Shown piece by piece: positions 1 through 10,536 of a stretch of 64,000 bases of DNA. Within the stretch, counting starts at the first letter, position 1, and each line of letters opens with the position of its first letter. The position numbers and the translations under genes were made by a program. The stretch spans positions 87,866 through 151,865 of the forward strand of contig JAVSML010018908.1 of NCBI GenBank assembly GCA_038503035.1, given 5' to 3'. The notes beneath the pieces are model-generated. The model was not told where the DNA came from, ran no database searches, and saw only the letters and a list, made by a program, of their open reading frames with translations. The stretch comes from Crocodylus rhombifer (Eukaryota > Chordata > Crocodylia > Crocodylidae).

Positions 1-1496
1 TTCCCTTGTGAGTGTCCTGACAGCTCTCCCATGGCCAGCACAGGCTCATTACTATATTCCCATCATGCTGCACCAGCTTTCCCAGAGGCAGCATTTCTGC
101 TGACAAAGCTGTGCTGGTTGCACTGCGGGGTCGCAGACAGTCAGAAGCCCTGCAGTGCTCTCCCGGGAGGGCAGTTCTGGAAGAAGGAGAGGGGCAGAGT
201 AGGGGGACCATGCACTTCCCACCCCCTCAGCCCATAAGGGGAAGGGGCAGGCAGCTAGCACACAGCCGGCCTCCATCACCCTGTTTTATAGCAACACAAG
301 CAGTAAAATACAACTCCACCATAACAACTGAGCCCAGAGACCGAGCTAGGCAGAGGGCCAGGCAGCAAGACCCTTGCTATGCACGGTGCTGCAATTCCAG
401 GGCTGGACTCCGAGAAGCAGGGAGTTACTAGGAAAACATCCCAGGCCCCAACTCGAGCTGTCTCCCAAAGGTCTGCAGCAGAGCGACCTGTTCCACTTCT
501 AGCACGATCCTATGTCGGCACCTGTGGGCTCAGGGTTACACTTCACCACAGGGAAAAGCTAATGGCAAAATGTATGACATAGGAAAGACTGTACAGAGCA
601 GCTGCAAAACCTGTCTGTGACAAATGGAGACCTAACTTTGTTTCTCAGATTTCTCCCATCAGCTCCATCTCGGAGGCAAACATCCAAAGAGCCCCAGTTC
701 TCTAAGTCACCCTCCTGAACGATTCACATTTACATCTCAATCCCTAGCTGATTCTAGATCTGAACTGGGGTGCGGTGTCTGCTCCCACCAACACTGCTGC
801 TACCGACTCCCCTGGAGAAGGGGTTGGTAGCGCAGGAGGTTGGAGAGGGACAAATCCAGTTTGCAGCCGCGTTCAAAGTTGAGGGCATCTGTTTCTGTTC
901 TGCCCTGAAAGGCAAACCAATGATTTTTGTGAAAAGAGCACAGTATTAATGCCTCCGTTTTCATATCAGCGTGTGCATGTATGCATGCTGGTACTGCGGG
1001 ACCACAGGCAGGTGAACCCCAGTTCAAATCCTAGATCAGCAGTTTTAGTCTACTAGATTGCAGTGAAACAGTCAGTTGTTGGCCAGTGCCCTCCCTACAG
1101 AGCAACAGGCCTCTCAGTCTCTCAAACAGTTCCCAGTGAAACTGAGACACTTCCATGAAACTACAATGAGCAGCTCCAGAGTTCTGCACTCAAAGTGGCT
1201 TTAATGGATCCACACAGTGAGACTCAGACAGGCTACAACATCTACCTGAAAATAAGGCCCCTTGGTCTCTATGTAAGAAGCAGGGAGGTGACTTGTAAAA
1301 ATTACTCTCCACTGATGACATCAGGACATCTATCATGACAATTCAAAGATTCAGAAGACTCAGGACAGACCACTGCACCAAAGCCAAGGCCAGTTCTCTC
1401 TTCATTCAAGACACCACACGCCACAGTTGTACGGGCATAGGCATGCAGCAGCGAGCCATGGGAAGCGAGAAAGCCAGAGCTGAGTGCCAGCCTTAC
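1..1496 (-). other. PCSK6: PCSK6 intron 6 (partial)
   Basis: This is the start of the intron downstream of exon 6 and runs off the left edge. No further exon with convertase similarity, RNA gene or recognisable full transposon was found. It is mixed-composition single-copy-looking sequence, and the short open frames here show no family features. Confidence 0.7.
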
Positions 1497-1585
1497 CTCC
1501 GATCTTTGCGTTGTACGCTATGCCCACGATGCAATGGGAGTTGTTTGCGGAAGCTGCAACTTCTCCCGCACAGCGGGTGCCATGC
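1497..1585 (-). CDS. PCSK6: PCSK6 coding exon 6: catalytic histidine exon
   Basis: This 89-bp exon completes Lys199 and encodes residues 200-228 plus one base of codon 229. It begins [20 protein letters not shown] and ends YNAKIG. His200 in HGTRCAGE is the catalytic-triad His. NNS at residues 213-215 is an N-glycosylation sequon, at the position I recall as N259 in human PACE4. The acceptor is CTCTTTTCAG and the donor GTAAGG. The coding sequence must continue past the left edge of the window: the oxyanion Asn, the catalytic Ser, the P-domain and the Cys-rich region are all absent here. Confidence 0.96.
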
Positions 1586-1937
1586 CTGAAAAGAGAGTGT
1601 ACCATCAGGGTGTGCCCCGTGGAAAGGATTTCCAGCATGCAAGCACAGGTGTGCATCGTGCCCCTGCGGCACTTGATCCCCAACTTCTTCACATCATGCC
1701 TAGTCATCACAGGCAGAAGGCAGGGCAGGCTTGCACCTTACAAACTAAATGGTTCAGAAAGGCATGAGCTTTCCTAGGCATCAACCTACTTTGTCAGATG
1801 CTAGGAATGGACTCAGCCCCATGTAAGAGCCCCACCATTCCTCCGCTGTCCCAATCCTGCAGAGATGTCACAATGATCCATTTGTGACATCCCAATCCCT
1901 CTGGTGAGATCACAAACACAGGCCTAGGCTGCAGCCA

Positions 1938-2009
1938 CTCAAGAGACTGAAAGATCCTCATTCAAGACACCAGCTCAAGAGACGGAAAGATCCTTATTCA
2001 ACCAACACA
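1938..2009. repeat. 36-bp tandem duplication (two copies)
   Basis: CTCAAGAGACTGAAAGATCC at 1938 recurs as CTCAAGAGACGGAAAGATCC at 1974, with a few mismatches over 36 bases. It appears to be a recent local duplication in intron 5. Confidence 0.85.
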
Positions 2010-4560
2010 ACAATGGCCAGGGGAATGCAAGAAATTATTGGGAAAGCAAATTGCTTCTTGTATGAATGTTTCCTTTTCAAATATGCCACCATGTGGAAGT
2101 CCCACTTCAATTTAAGTTCCAAAAGCGTGTCAAAGTTTTGACATCTAATCCACTAAATTAGAGAAGTGCTTAGAGGATTAGTATTGTTAAGGGAATTCAT
2201 GTAAGGTCACCCTTAAAACTAGTTTTTTGGTTGGTCCTGTTAGACTAGAGGACACGGCTGCAGCAGGTTGTTCAGGCATTTCACTACACGGCTCCTATTA
2301 TCAGCATCAGGAGCCATGCAGTTATAATCCCCCAGCACCACGCTGAAAATTCACCCCTCTTTGCGCACCAATTGGCCTGTAGCAGATCCTCCCCATCTGA
2401 GGCCTATTGTGAGATGAAAAGAGAAACAGACCCCTAGGTTTTCACTGGTGAAGCTATTCCTTTTATAAAGGTTTCTTGTGACATAGGACATGAAAGAAAA
2501 GCGACTGATCCTAGGGCTTGCTATTTAGCAAGTTCGCTGGCAATTTATGGGGTTTACCACGTTCAGGGAGCCCTGCTGTTTGCTCACAAATGTTTGCAGG
2601 CAACAATTACAGCATAATTAACTCAAAAGCAGGGGTGCTGGCTAGAGAGCTGAACTGAGAGAGCCCAGGCAATTGCTAGGATTGTGTGTTTTATGCACAT
2701 CAGGGGCAGGATCCTATGTGCAAGACGGGACAGCTCGTCTCCGCGAGGATTTGGCTGGGGGCAGGTGGGGGCAGGGGAGCGGGGTGTTGGAGAAGGACAA
2801 TGAGAATAAAGATCAAGAGCCTGGAAAAAAAAAACCCTCTCACCAGAGAGACTAGAAAGATGGGTGCTGTTTCCCTTTGAGAGGAGACACATGAGATGGA
2901 AGCTGATGAAAGGACATACAGTAATGAAAGGTTTCGAGCAGACAGGCTGCTGTTATCCCTGTCTCCTAGTGTGAGAACAAAAGCAGTCAAGGAAATGGAA
3001 GAGGAGGTAGATACCAAACTGATCAAAGAAACACTCATCACAAAATGGGTAGTTAGACCATGCAGTTCAGTGCCAGGGGAAGTCAGTGAGGCCCCAGACA
3101 GCCTGGAAATTTAGAGAGATGCTAGGAATATCCGAATGAATGGCACCAAAAATGATGGAAGGGATTAGGCACTAGAAGCTGCTAGGCTTACACTGGCTTG
3201 ACTAGCAGAGATCAAGAGCACGCCTGATGCGAGAAATAAAGTGTCTCCTGGCCACTTACCTGGGGTCTAATACCTTCTTCTGACATGTCTACTACTGTCA
3301 GAGAAAGGACACAACCTAAAATGTACCCTGCAACCGATGCTTATATCACTGCAAACTGAGCAAGGATGGGACACAGCACTGCTGGTGGAGAACAGCAGGT
3401 GGCATTTAACCAAAAACTACATCAGGAGAGGACAGGCAGTGAGCAGCAAGCCCCATGACTTAAACCATCCTAGAAATCAGCTGCCAGGGTAGGGAGCAGC
3501 AAACAGTTAGTTAATCCTGCTTCAAACTGGAGATTACCACTCATGGGTGCTCACCAGCTGACCTGGTGTTAGGGTTTCATCTGTGCACTCTGATTCTGCA
3601 GCAGCTGAAATCAAACTGCTATGATCTACCCCTGCATGAAACCAGTGATAAATTATCGTGGTTTGGCTTCCACCTATTGTGAGACAGGGCAGACAGATGA
3701 AACTGTAACAGTGGAATCAGCTGGTTTGTGATAAGTCCCCCTCCCCTGTTTTTCAATGGGTAAAATTGTTTGATCTCTCCACCAACTCAGAAAAAAACAT
3801 CCTGGATGTTCCTCTCTCTACACTAGACCACGGCAGATAGCCAAAGTGGACAGATCTGCTATTAAGCTACTCACCATCTGCGAAAATGGTTTAATGTAGG
3901 CTGTTGTCAGGCAATGGTCATCATGTCCTGTCGCACTGTATCATTCACATTGGTTTAAGAGCTTAAACCAGCACTGGCCAACCTTGTCAAACCTCCCGTT
4001 CCTCAAGCGCTGCTCTGATCCCTGCCCCAGAATGGACAGGGGGCTCCAGCTCCAGAGCTGAGGGCAGGATGCTGATGCCAGAGGGGTGTCACCTCCAAGA
4101 GCCAAATTAACCCTGCCCTGGTCTCACAACCACTGCACTTCTATGTGGCAAATGAGGGTCCAAAGCCCTGAATTCAGCAGCAGCTGCTAGGTCAGGGAAG
4201 GGTTATCTTGGCTCTTAGCGGTGACACCCCTCACAGCAGGGTCCAGGCCTGCCCCCTACTCTCTTCAACTTGGGTGGAGGCTGGAGGCCTTCTGCCTCCA
4301 TCCCAGTGCTTCTCTTTACTGAGTGCATCTGGCTCAGGTAAACCCTGGCCTAAACAAAGGGCTGGCATGCATCTTCTGGCATGCACCCTGGTATGGGCCA
4401 CTCCTCCTCCTCCCCAGGCCTCCCTCCCCTCAACCCCAATCCTATAACCCCAGTCCCCTGAGGGGCAGCTGCTGTGAGAATTAGCTAGTGCCTGCTGGCC
4501 AAGCGTCCTGAAGGTGTTGTGCAGCCCACAGCAGAAGTGCCAGGTGCATTACCCTGAGCA

Positions 4561-4747
4561 CAACTGGAACAGACTCCCCCAGAAGTGGTGCAAGCACCTA
4601 CTCTGGACACCTTTAAGAAACGCTTATCTCGCTGGGGTGATCTGACCCCCGCTGACTTCCAGCCCCTTGCGCAGGGGGCTGGACACGATGATCTCGCGAG
4701 GTCCCATCCAGCCCTAATGTCTATGAAATCGATGAAACCTATGACAT
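4561..4747 (+). mobile_element. CR1 LINE 3' end, abutting PCSK6 exon 5 donor
   Basis: The plus strand reads CR1 ORF2 C-terminal codons (VQAPTLDTFKKRL). The 3' UTR signature follows (GGACACGATGATCTCGCGAG) and then about three 9-base tail units resembling TCTATGAAA. The tail ends at the minus-strand splice donor of exon 5. It is 5'-truncated, like nearly all CR1 copies. Confidence 0.85.
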
Positions 4748-4749
4748 AC

Positions 4750-4826
4750 TTGTTCTCGTTGCTGGCCTCATAGCGCGGGCTTGGGTCATTGTCGTTCCCG
4801 TTGACGTCGTAACTTGCCAGAGGATC
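4750..4826 (-). CDS. PCSK6: PCSK6 coding exon 5: DVNGND loop of the catalytic domain
   Basis: This 77-bp exon encodes residues 174-198 plus two bases of codon 199. The peptide DPLASYDVNGNDNDPSPRYE then ASNEN matches the convertase segment between the catalytic Asp and His. The acceptor is TTTTTAG and the exon ends AACAA before a GTATGT donor, giving phase 2; the first base of exon 6 completes Lys199. The donor side is unusual. A CR1 3' tail lies immediately downstream on the transcript, so only about ten intronic bases separate the splice site from the retrotransposon. Confidence 0.95.
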
Positions 4827-6749
4827 CTAAAAACATCAGGCTGCTGTTAGCGAGATCGACTGTGCACACGGCAGAGATCCAACTCACACCCCGCGGAGGG
4901 AAAGTCTTGATGACTGTAGCAAGCGGGATCTAAAGATCTCTCCAAAGCCAGCTCCCACAAGGCATGGCTGCTTGCAGGCTGCATATGCTATAAGCTGCCA
5001 TTGCATCCACTTGGAAAGCCTTTGCCTACATCTGGGGCAAGCCCTGAAAGGCAAAAGCCCCCACTCTGGGGCTCTGACACCACCTCATTCAACTGCAATG
5101 CAAGCATGGCTGAGCTGCCGGCTTTCCTTATACACACAGCTCTTTCCTCAGGATTGAAATCCTGTCTCCCCGCTGACAGAAAGGGCCTCCAGAAAGAACG
5201 CTCTTCGATGTATCCTGCTTTTCCAAATACACCTTCCTGCAAGGCCACGAAGCATTTGTCACACAAATCAAATCAAACGCTTACATGAAATGCCTGTGAG
5301 CCAGGTGAGATGCCACGTTAGCGCTAACAGGGCACTCAAGGCTCAGGATGGGGAGGTGGCTGCTGCAGTGACCTGGCTCCTCTCATTTCAGTCCCAAGCA
5401 TCTGTTTTAAGATGAAGGAGGGCTCTTGGCATCCCAGGTGACACCCAACATACAGGACCCAGAGTCAGGAGCGCACAGGCCAAGAGGGGAAACTGTCTGC
5501 AAGGGAAATAGCTGACGCGGGCACGGAGGGCCTCATTCCAGGCATCCCTGCCTCTCCGCTCCTTGTCCCAGCATGGTCCAGCCCCATCCCAGCACTCACC
5601 CAGATGCCCAGGACAAATCACAGGTTGACAGACTCCAACATGAAGCTGAAGTTCTTCATCATCTTCCCTTGCACAAGTGACTGGTGCCTCCTGAATCTGG
5701 GGGGGGGCACCCACAGAGGCCGCCGATGGCAGTGGCCCTGTCAGGGGGGCACTAGCCCTGCCGACAGCATCAGTGTCAGCTGTCAGGGGGGCACCGGCCC
5801 TGTCAGAGGGGGCAAGTGCACCCTCATGCACCCCCTACCAGTCGTCTATGGCTGACATCAGCAGGAGTTTGTCTAAGTAGGGACCAGGGGAAGAAGGGAT
5901 CTGGCTCTAAAATCATGAAAAGATGGAGCTCATCTCAAACAAAGACACTTAAAAGGTGAGAAAGAGGATGAGAGAATTACTCAGGTCATTGCAGAGGGTT
6001 CCTGTGGAGGGCCCGAGCCCTGGTGGAAGGTAGCTCAGCACTGCTCACTGCCTCGGGACATTGCCAGCTGTTATGCAGGGAGATACCCAGCACCAAACTT
6101 TGGCCCTGACAGGTTCAGTTCCCCTCAGAGGCATTTCACTCCCACCCCAGCATCATGCCCATGTGCATTTAGCACAGAGTCAACAGGGGCTGGCAGTGCA
6201 TGGGGTTTTTTAACAATCCAACTAATACCTGAGATAACAGGGAGATCTGCAATAAGCTTTAAGGTCTGTGTATATGTGACAAAGTGCCCAGCCAAGATTG
6301 AGACTCAGGCTTAGTTTCTAGCAAGGACAAGGGGGATTGGAAGCCAAGTTCTCTCTGAGCTGAAACGTGAGCCTGGCTCAAGGACTAGCCTGTCCCAGGG
6401 CCGCTTAAGAGCTGACTGAAGAAAGCCTGGTTGATTTGGGTTTGAACTCTGGCCGAGTGAAATCATTCACATTGCATCTGCATTTTGCTCTGGCTGTAGG
6501 CCGCTGGGTTTTACTCTCACAAGAGTCTGATGATGGTATAAGCCGTCTCCCACCCCCGGTTTCTAGTCTCCCCAAACAGAATAGAGTTTCCAAACACTTC
6601 ATTGGGGAGCTGTAATTTATTTCCTGCTGATGCATGAAAGGTCTTCAGAAATCAAGCTACTCAAAAAAGCCCCTCTGCTTCCATTTTGCAATTAAGAAAA
6701 CATCACTCTTCCATTTTGGATATGACATCCCAAATCAGTTTGTACTTAC
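4827..6749 (-). other. PCSK6: PCSK6 intron 4
   Basis: This 1.9-kb intron has no recognisable transposon. A GC-rich patch at about 5695-5820 carries two imperfect copies of the motif TGTCAGGGGGGCAC (near 5738 and 5780) plus related fragments. The open frames on both strands across that patch are compositional. Confidence 0.7.
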
Positions 6750-6893
6750 ATAGTTTTGTACAAGATCCGGGTGATTTTTCTCAATGCCATCATCCAGGAT
6801 GGTCACAACGACATTCTTACCAGTGTAGCCTCTTTGCCAGGCTCCTAGGATGTTCATATCTGACCTGCAGCGACTGCTCTTGTCCCCGCAGTG
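6750..6893 (-). CDS. PCSK6: PCSK6 coding exon 4: catalytic aspartate exon
   Basis: This 144-bp exon encodes residues 126-173, beginning HCGDKSSRCRSDMN and ending NHPDLVQNY. It contains GYTGKNVVVTILDDGIEKNH, the diagnostic S8 protease block. The first Asp of DDG (residue 159 here) is the expected catalytic-triad Asp. The distance from this Asp to the exon 6 His is 41 residues, the spacing seen in furin (D153/H194). Splice sites are a TTTAG acceptor and a GTAAGT donor, phase 0 at both ends. Only about 0.7 kb of intron separates it from exon 3. Confidence 0.96.
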
Positions 6894-7578
6894 CTAAAGA
6901 TGGAAACGGCAAAGCATCAGCACTAATAGCGTGGCATCCCAGGAAGCCAAAGTCTCGTACCACCTGCAGAGGTGAGATGCTGTGAAAGCACTCAGACAAC
7001 TGACATTTGCCTTCCAAAGCTGACCAACCTGTTTGTACAGTTGTTATACCTGTGTGATTATAAAACCAGACCCGATTAACGAAGGGAACAGGAATCTGCA
7101 CTGCATTCTTTGGTGCTTCTATTTCAGAAGCGCGTTCTACAACTTTGAATAGGAAGCAGCATTTCTATTACATGCCATTATTATGAAGGACTCTCCCTGC
7201 CAAAACCCCCTCAGTGAACCAAAAAAAAAAATGGTGTTATTGCAAATAAACAGTTTCAGCCTTTTTAAAATGACATGAATTTGCACTCGCCTGCTGCTCC
7301 GCGTTTCTTCCTCGTGCTCGAGATAAAATGATGTCTGTAAGGGACAGATAATTACAGCAAAGAATTTAAACCTACCTCCTCCTGTATCCTGGGGTATATG
7401 AATTTATGGTTTTAAAATACAGCTCTGAAACACATTATCTTCTGTTTGTGTCAATGAATAGGTTTCATTATCAACCAGGCTCAGCAAATGAAACAGCCCA
7501 TTAAATAAACCCCGTGTAATGCCTCTGTCAAACAAATAAGTACCCGCCTAGGAGGAAAAGTCCATCCACGCTACTCAC
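6894..7578 (-). other. PCSK6: PCSK6 intron 3
   Basis: This 685-bp intron is AT-richer than its neighbours and has a short A run near 7220. No transposon or RNA gene was recognised. Confidence 0.75.
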
Positions 7579-7689
7579 CAAGTACCACATACTCGGCCAC
7601 ATGGGGTCATCAAAGTCTGGGAGATGTGGGTCACTTCGCACATGCCTCTTAACTCTTCTCTTCACTTCCTGCTGTTGTATCCATTTCAC
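7579..7689 (-). CDS. PCSK6: PCSK6 coding exon 3: prodomain end, RRVKR activation site
   Basis: This 111-bp exon encodes residues 89-125. It opens with VKWIQQQEVKRRVKR; the RRVKR at residues 99-103 is the R-X-K/R-R primary autocleavage site separating prodomain from catalytic domain. The mature enzyme would then begin HVRSDP and run into MWPSMWYL, the conserved start of the subtilisin-like domain. The segment just after the cleavage site (HLPDFDDP) differs from the human sequence as recalled, which is expected in this loop. The acceptor is TTTTCTGCAG and the donor GTGAGT; both borders are phase 0, and the exon joins directly to the next exon's HCGDK. Confidence 0.95.
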
Positions 7690-8099
7690 CTGCAGAAAAC
7701 CAGGTGAATTGTTATTGCTGAACGATTGATCCCAACATCCTCCTTCTCACCACCCTGAGCAAACAAAACAGCTTTGCACACAAACGCTTTTACATTTAGA
7801 CACCAGACTCATTTCTCCACGGTCAGCGCATGCATACCTCACTGTGGATGTAGCAAAACCCCAGTTTTTCTTCTTTTTTTAAATTTAAAAATACATTCCC
7901 TCCCCTTTCCCAACCATACCTGACTTTCTCTCTACCCTCTCTAGCCGTTATAAGTGATTGAAAGTAGTACTAGGTAAGCTAAGTTCTTGTACATTATTAT
8001 TGTAATAAGCCCCTTTTTTATACATTGTAAATAGTGTTCTGTTATGTTTGTATTGATTTTTACTGTTTTATATTGTATTATATTGTATTCTTATCATTT

Positions 8100-9300
8100 G
8101 TGCATTTTTATTGTTTCATATTAATATTGTATGGTTTAGGCCTGTGTCTGTAAAAAGTGATGTCAAGTATCCATTCCCGTCTTGTTCCCATCTTGTCCCT
8201 GTACCCTGTCGCAATTCTGTAACCTCTCCCATGTCAACTGGCTTTCCTTGAATGCCTGAAACAAGAGTATGAATGGATAAGTGAAACACAATGACAGCAG
8301 GACCCCCTACTAAATCACCCCACCATCAAAACCAATACCTGGACCAAGGACCCAGCCATTGGAACCACCCTCCACATTCAAGACACAAAAGACGAGGCAA
8401 CCCACCATGGTGCCAAGGCTGCACATGCGCACACTGAACATCTGGAGCCCTCTGGACCAGGGCTGACATTGCCCTCCCCATAGGAGATCACAGGCAGTCT
8501 GCCCCATAAAAAGGGGCAGTGAAGACTGACTCCTGGGGATGCCATCTTCACCTGGACCAGACCTGCTCCACATCACGCTGCCTATCCACCCAGAAGCCCT
8601 GCCGGTGACCCCCTCTGGACAACACCTGTTGGAGAAAGACCTCAACTGACTGAGGACCCCCTCCCAGCCTGGATAGGTAGCTATCACCTCCACCTCTCTT
8701 CAACCAAGGACTTGGACTCTGTATCTCTTCCCTACGGGACCTGAACCTGTTCAGCCTCCACAAGAGAAGGCTGAGGGGGGATCTTGTGGCCTGTTACAAA
8801 CTAGTCAGGGGGGATCAGCAGGCATTGGGGGAGTCACTGTTCCCCCGAGCACCGCCAGGAGTGACCAGGAATAACGGTTACAAGCTGGCAGAGGGTAGGT
8901 TTAGGTTAGATATCAGGAGGCGCTACTTCACAGTCAGGGTGGCTAGGGTCTGGAACCAGCTTCCAGAAGTGGTGCAGGCTCCTACCCTGGGGGTCTTTAA
9001 GTGGAGGTTAGATGCACATCTTGCTGGAGTCGTTTGACCCCAGTACCCTTTCCTGCCATGGCAGGGGGTCGGACTAGATGATCTGCTCAGGTCCCTTCCG
9101 ACCCAAGAAACTATGGAACTATGGACTCCAGCCCTTCCACTGAGTCTCTTTCTCCTGCTGCCATTGTGTGAGTGTGTGTGGGAACCAAGCTGTTCAGCAC
9201 AGTGTTCATTTAATAAGCCTGTTGTTTGGACCCCTGAGTTGGGTTTTGCTTTATTACGGTTCTGGCCGTGCTCCAATCTCTGCTTTTCCTTGCCCCTCTT
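8100..9300 (+). mobile_element. Possible retroviral-type LTR split by a CR1
   Basis: The left part has a TATA-like CCCATAAAAAGGGG at about 8500. The right part, after the CR1, has a poly-A-signal-like TTTAATAAGCC at about 9210 followed by a pyrimidine-rich tail. Joined across the CR1 they resemble the U3-R-U5 order of an LTR. No TG/CA ends, target duplication or internal gag/pol were identified, so the borders are approximate and the call is tentative. Confidence 0.3.
8738..9125 (+). mobile_element. CR1 LINE 3' fragment
   Basis: This 5'-truncated CR1 retains the last ~95 codons of ORF2 ([16 protein letters not shown], then PPGVTRNNGYKLAEG and FRLDIRRRYFTVRVARVWNQ) in one frame from about 8738 to 9037. 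The 3' UTR (GGTCGGACTAGATGATCTGC) and a short CTATGGAA tail follow. Good frame preservation suggests a moderately young copy. It interrupts sequence with LTR-like features on both sides. Confidence 0.9.
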
Positions 9301-9553
9301 ACTTCAGTCTCATTTCTCCCTCTCCTGCTTCTGGCTCTCCGCCACCTCCAATACCTGTCCCATGCCCCTGCGGTTCCAGCCGTCCTGAGCTCCTCTTTGC
9401 CTGCAAACTCCTGTTTTCTTGCTATTGCCTCATCCCCACTGCCTTTTCCCCTCTCTGCCACTGCTATTGCTTCATCTCCACTGCCTTTTCCCCAATTTAT
9501 GCCACTTGCTCTTTAGTTACCAAGCACCCCAAGCATAGGTACCACAGGCACCA

Positions 9554-9571
9554 ACACACACACACACACAC
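9554..9571. repeat. (CA)n microsatellite
   Basis: A run of alternating C and A. It is followed at about 9592-9772 by a degenerate TG/TATG-rich stretch, so the two may be one decayed dinucleotide region. Confidence 0.9.
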
Positions 9572-9591
9572 TGTCACCTGCATCAGTGATC

Positions 9592-9772
9592 AACCTGTGT
9601 GTATATGTGTATGTATGCATGTATTGTGTATGATTGCATGTCACTATCATTCGAGCGTGTATGAGCCTGAATTGGTGATATGTATGCATGGGTGTGCCTG
9701 GTGGGGGTGTATGCACCTGGAGTGTGTGTGTGCGCGCCAAATTGATTTTTGTGTGTATATGTGTAACAGCAC
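9592..9772. repeat. Degenerate TG/TATG-rich repeat
   Basis: Repeated TGTG, TATGTGTATG and GTGTGTGTG motifs are interspersed with unique bases. It gives long opposed open frames with no coding significance. Confidence 0.7.
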
Positions 9773-9953
9773 AATATTGAGATCCTGAACGTCGGCCTGC
9801 CCCCACACGGCAACATGGAAAGATGTTGAAAAAGTAGATGTTTGCCCCCTTACACAAAGGGTTACGGTCACTGGAGATTGTTGAGCCTGCAAGGGAGTTC
9901 AAATCCTAGGGCTGTGTTTTATCAGATGGGTAAGCCTTCAGGCCATGATTCTC

Positions 9954-10250
9954 AACCAGGGTCCCAGGGCACCCTGGGGTGCTGCCAGATCTTTTGAAGG
10001 GTGCCACAAGGTGTAAGGAGACAGGTAAGGCGAGAGGAGACTAGCAGATAAGCTAAACAGATAAGTCAGGCTCAGGTTTGTCCATGCCTGGACAATCCCC
10101 TACCCCTACTGCCCAGCCCCTGTGTAAAAGGGTAAGCACTACAATACCTAAATGCAGTTTTGAAATTGGGTGCTACTCATGTCGCAAAACAGGGATGGAT
10201 GCTGTGAGTCCAATGAGGGGTGCAGCAGGTCCAATGAAGTTAAGAACCAG
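9954..10250. mobile_element. Possible hAT-like non-autonomous element
   Basis: The left end, CATGATTCTCAACCAGGG, and the reverse complement near 10230-10250 (ACTGGTTCTTAACTTC) share a TGRTTCTYAAC-type terminus typical of hAT elements in amniotes. No clear 8-bp target duplication was seen. Confidence 0.35.
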
Positions 10251-10316
10251 TTCCCCATGGTATTTGGGAGGGATACGCAAAGGCATCATCTAATCGGGCT
10301 ACAAGATGCTCTAAGT

Positions 10317-10536
10317 CAGTGGGGGGGACCAACCTTTCTGGCAGGCATGCCACACATTAGCCCCGTACCCTCCCCACATGCCACTCCAATTTCTTTCTCT
10401 TGCCTGATTGACTGCTCTGCTTTCTGCTCCCTGCCTCACCTGATGCTTTGCTTTCTGCTTTCCTTGCCCTATCTGCACCACACTACTTGTCTACCCCACA
10501 GCTTGCTGTGTGCTGCTGCCCCGGCCACCCCACTCT
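10317..10536. mobile_element. Possible hAT-like element end
   Basis: CAGTGGGGGGGACCAACCTT followed by GGCAGGCATGCCAC resembles the common hAT terminus CAGTGGTSCCCAACC. The opposite end was not identified, so the right border is a guess. Confidence 0.3.

Larger units (their letters stand above)
1586..4749 (-). other. PCSK6: PCSK6 intron 5
   Basis: This 3.2-kb intron holds a 36-bp tandem duplication at 1938-2009 and a CR1 3' end at 4561-4747 against the exon 5 donor. Around 3971, the sequence CACTGGCCAACCTTGTCAAA resembles the end of a hAT-like element, but no partner end was found. The rest shows nothing recognisable. Confidence 0.75.

Noticed and set aside
5388..5831. 147-codon minus-strand frame in intron 4
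   Set aside because: Explained by a GC-rich tandem patch; no convertase or other family similarity.
9168..9788. 206-codon plus-strand frame
   Set aside because: It spans pyrimidine-rich and CA/TG repeat DNA, and the peptide is low-complexity.
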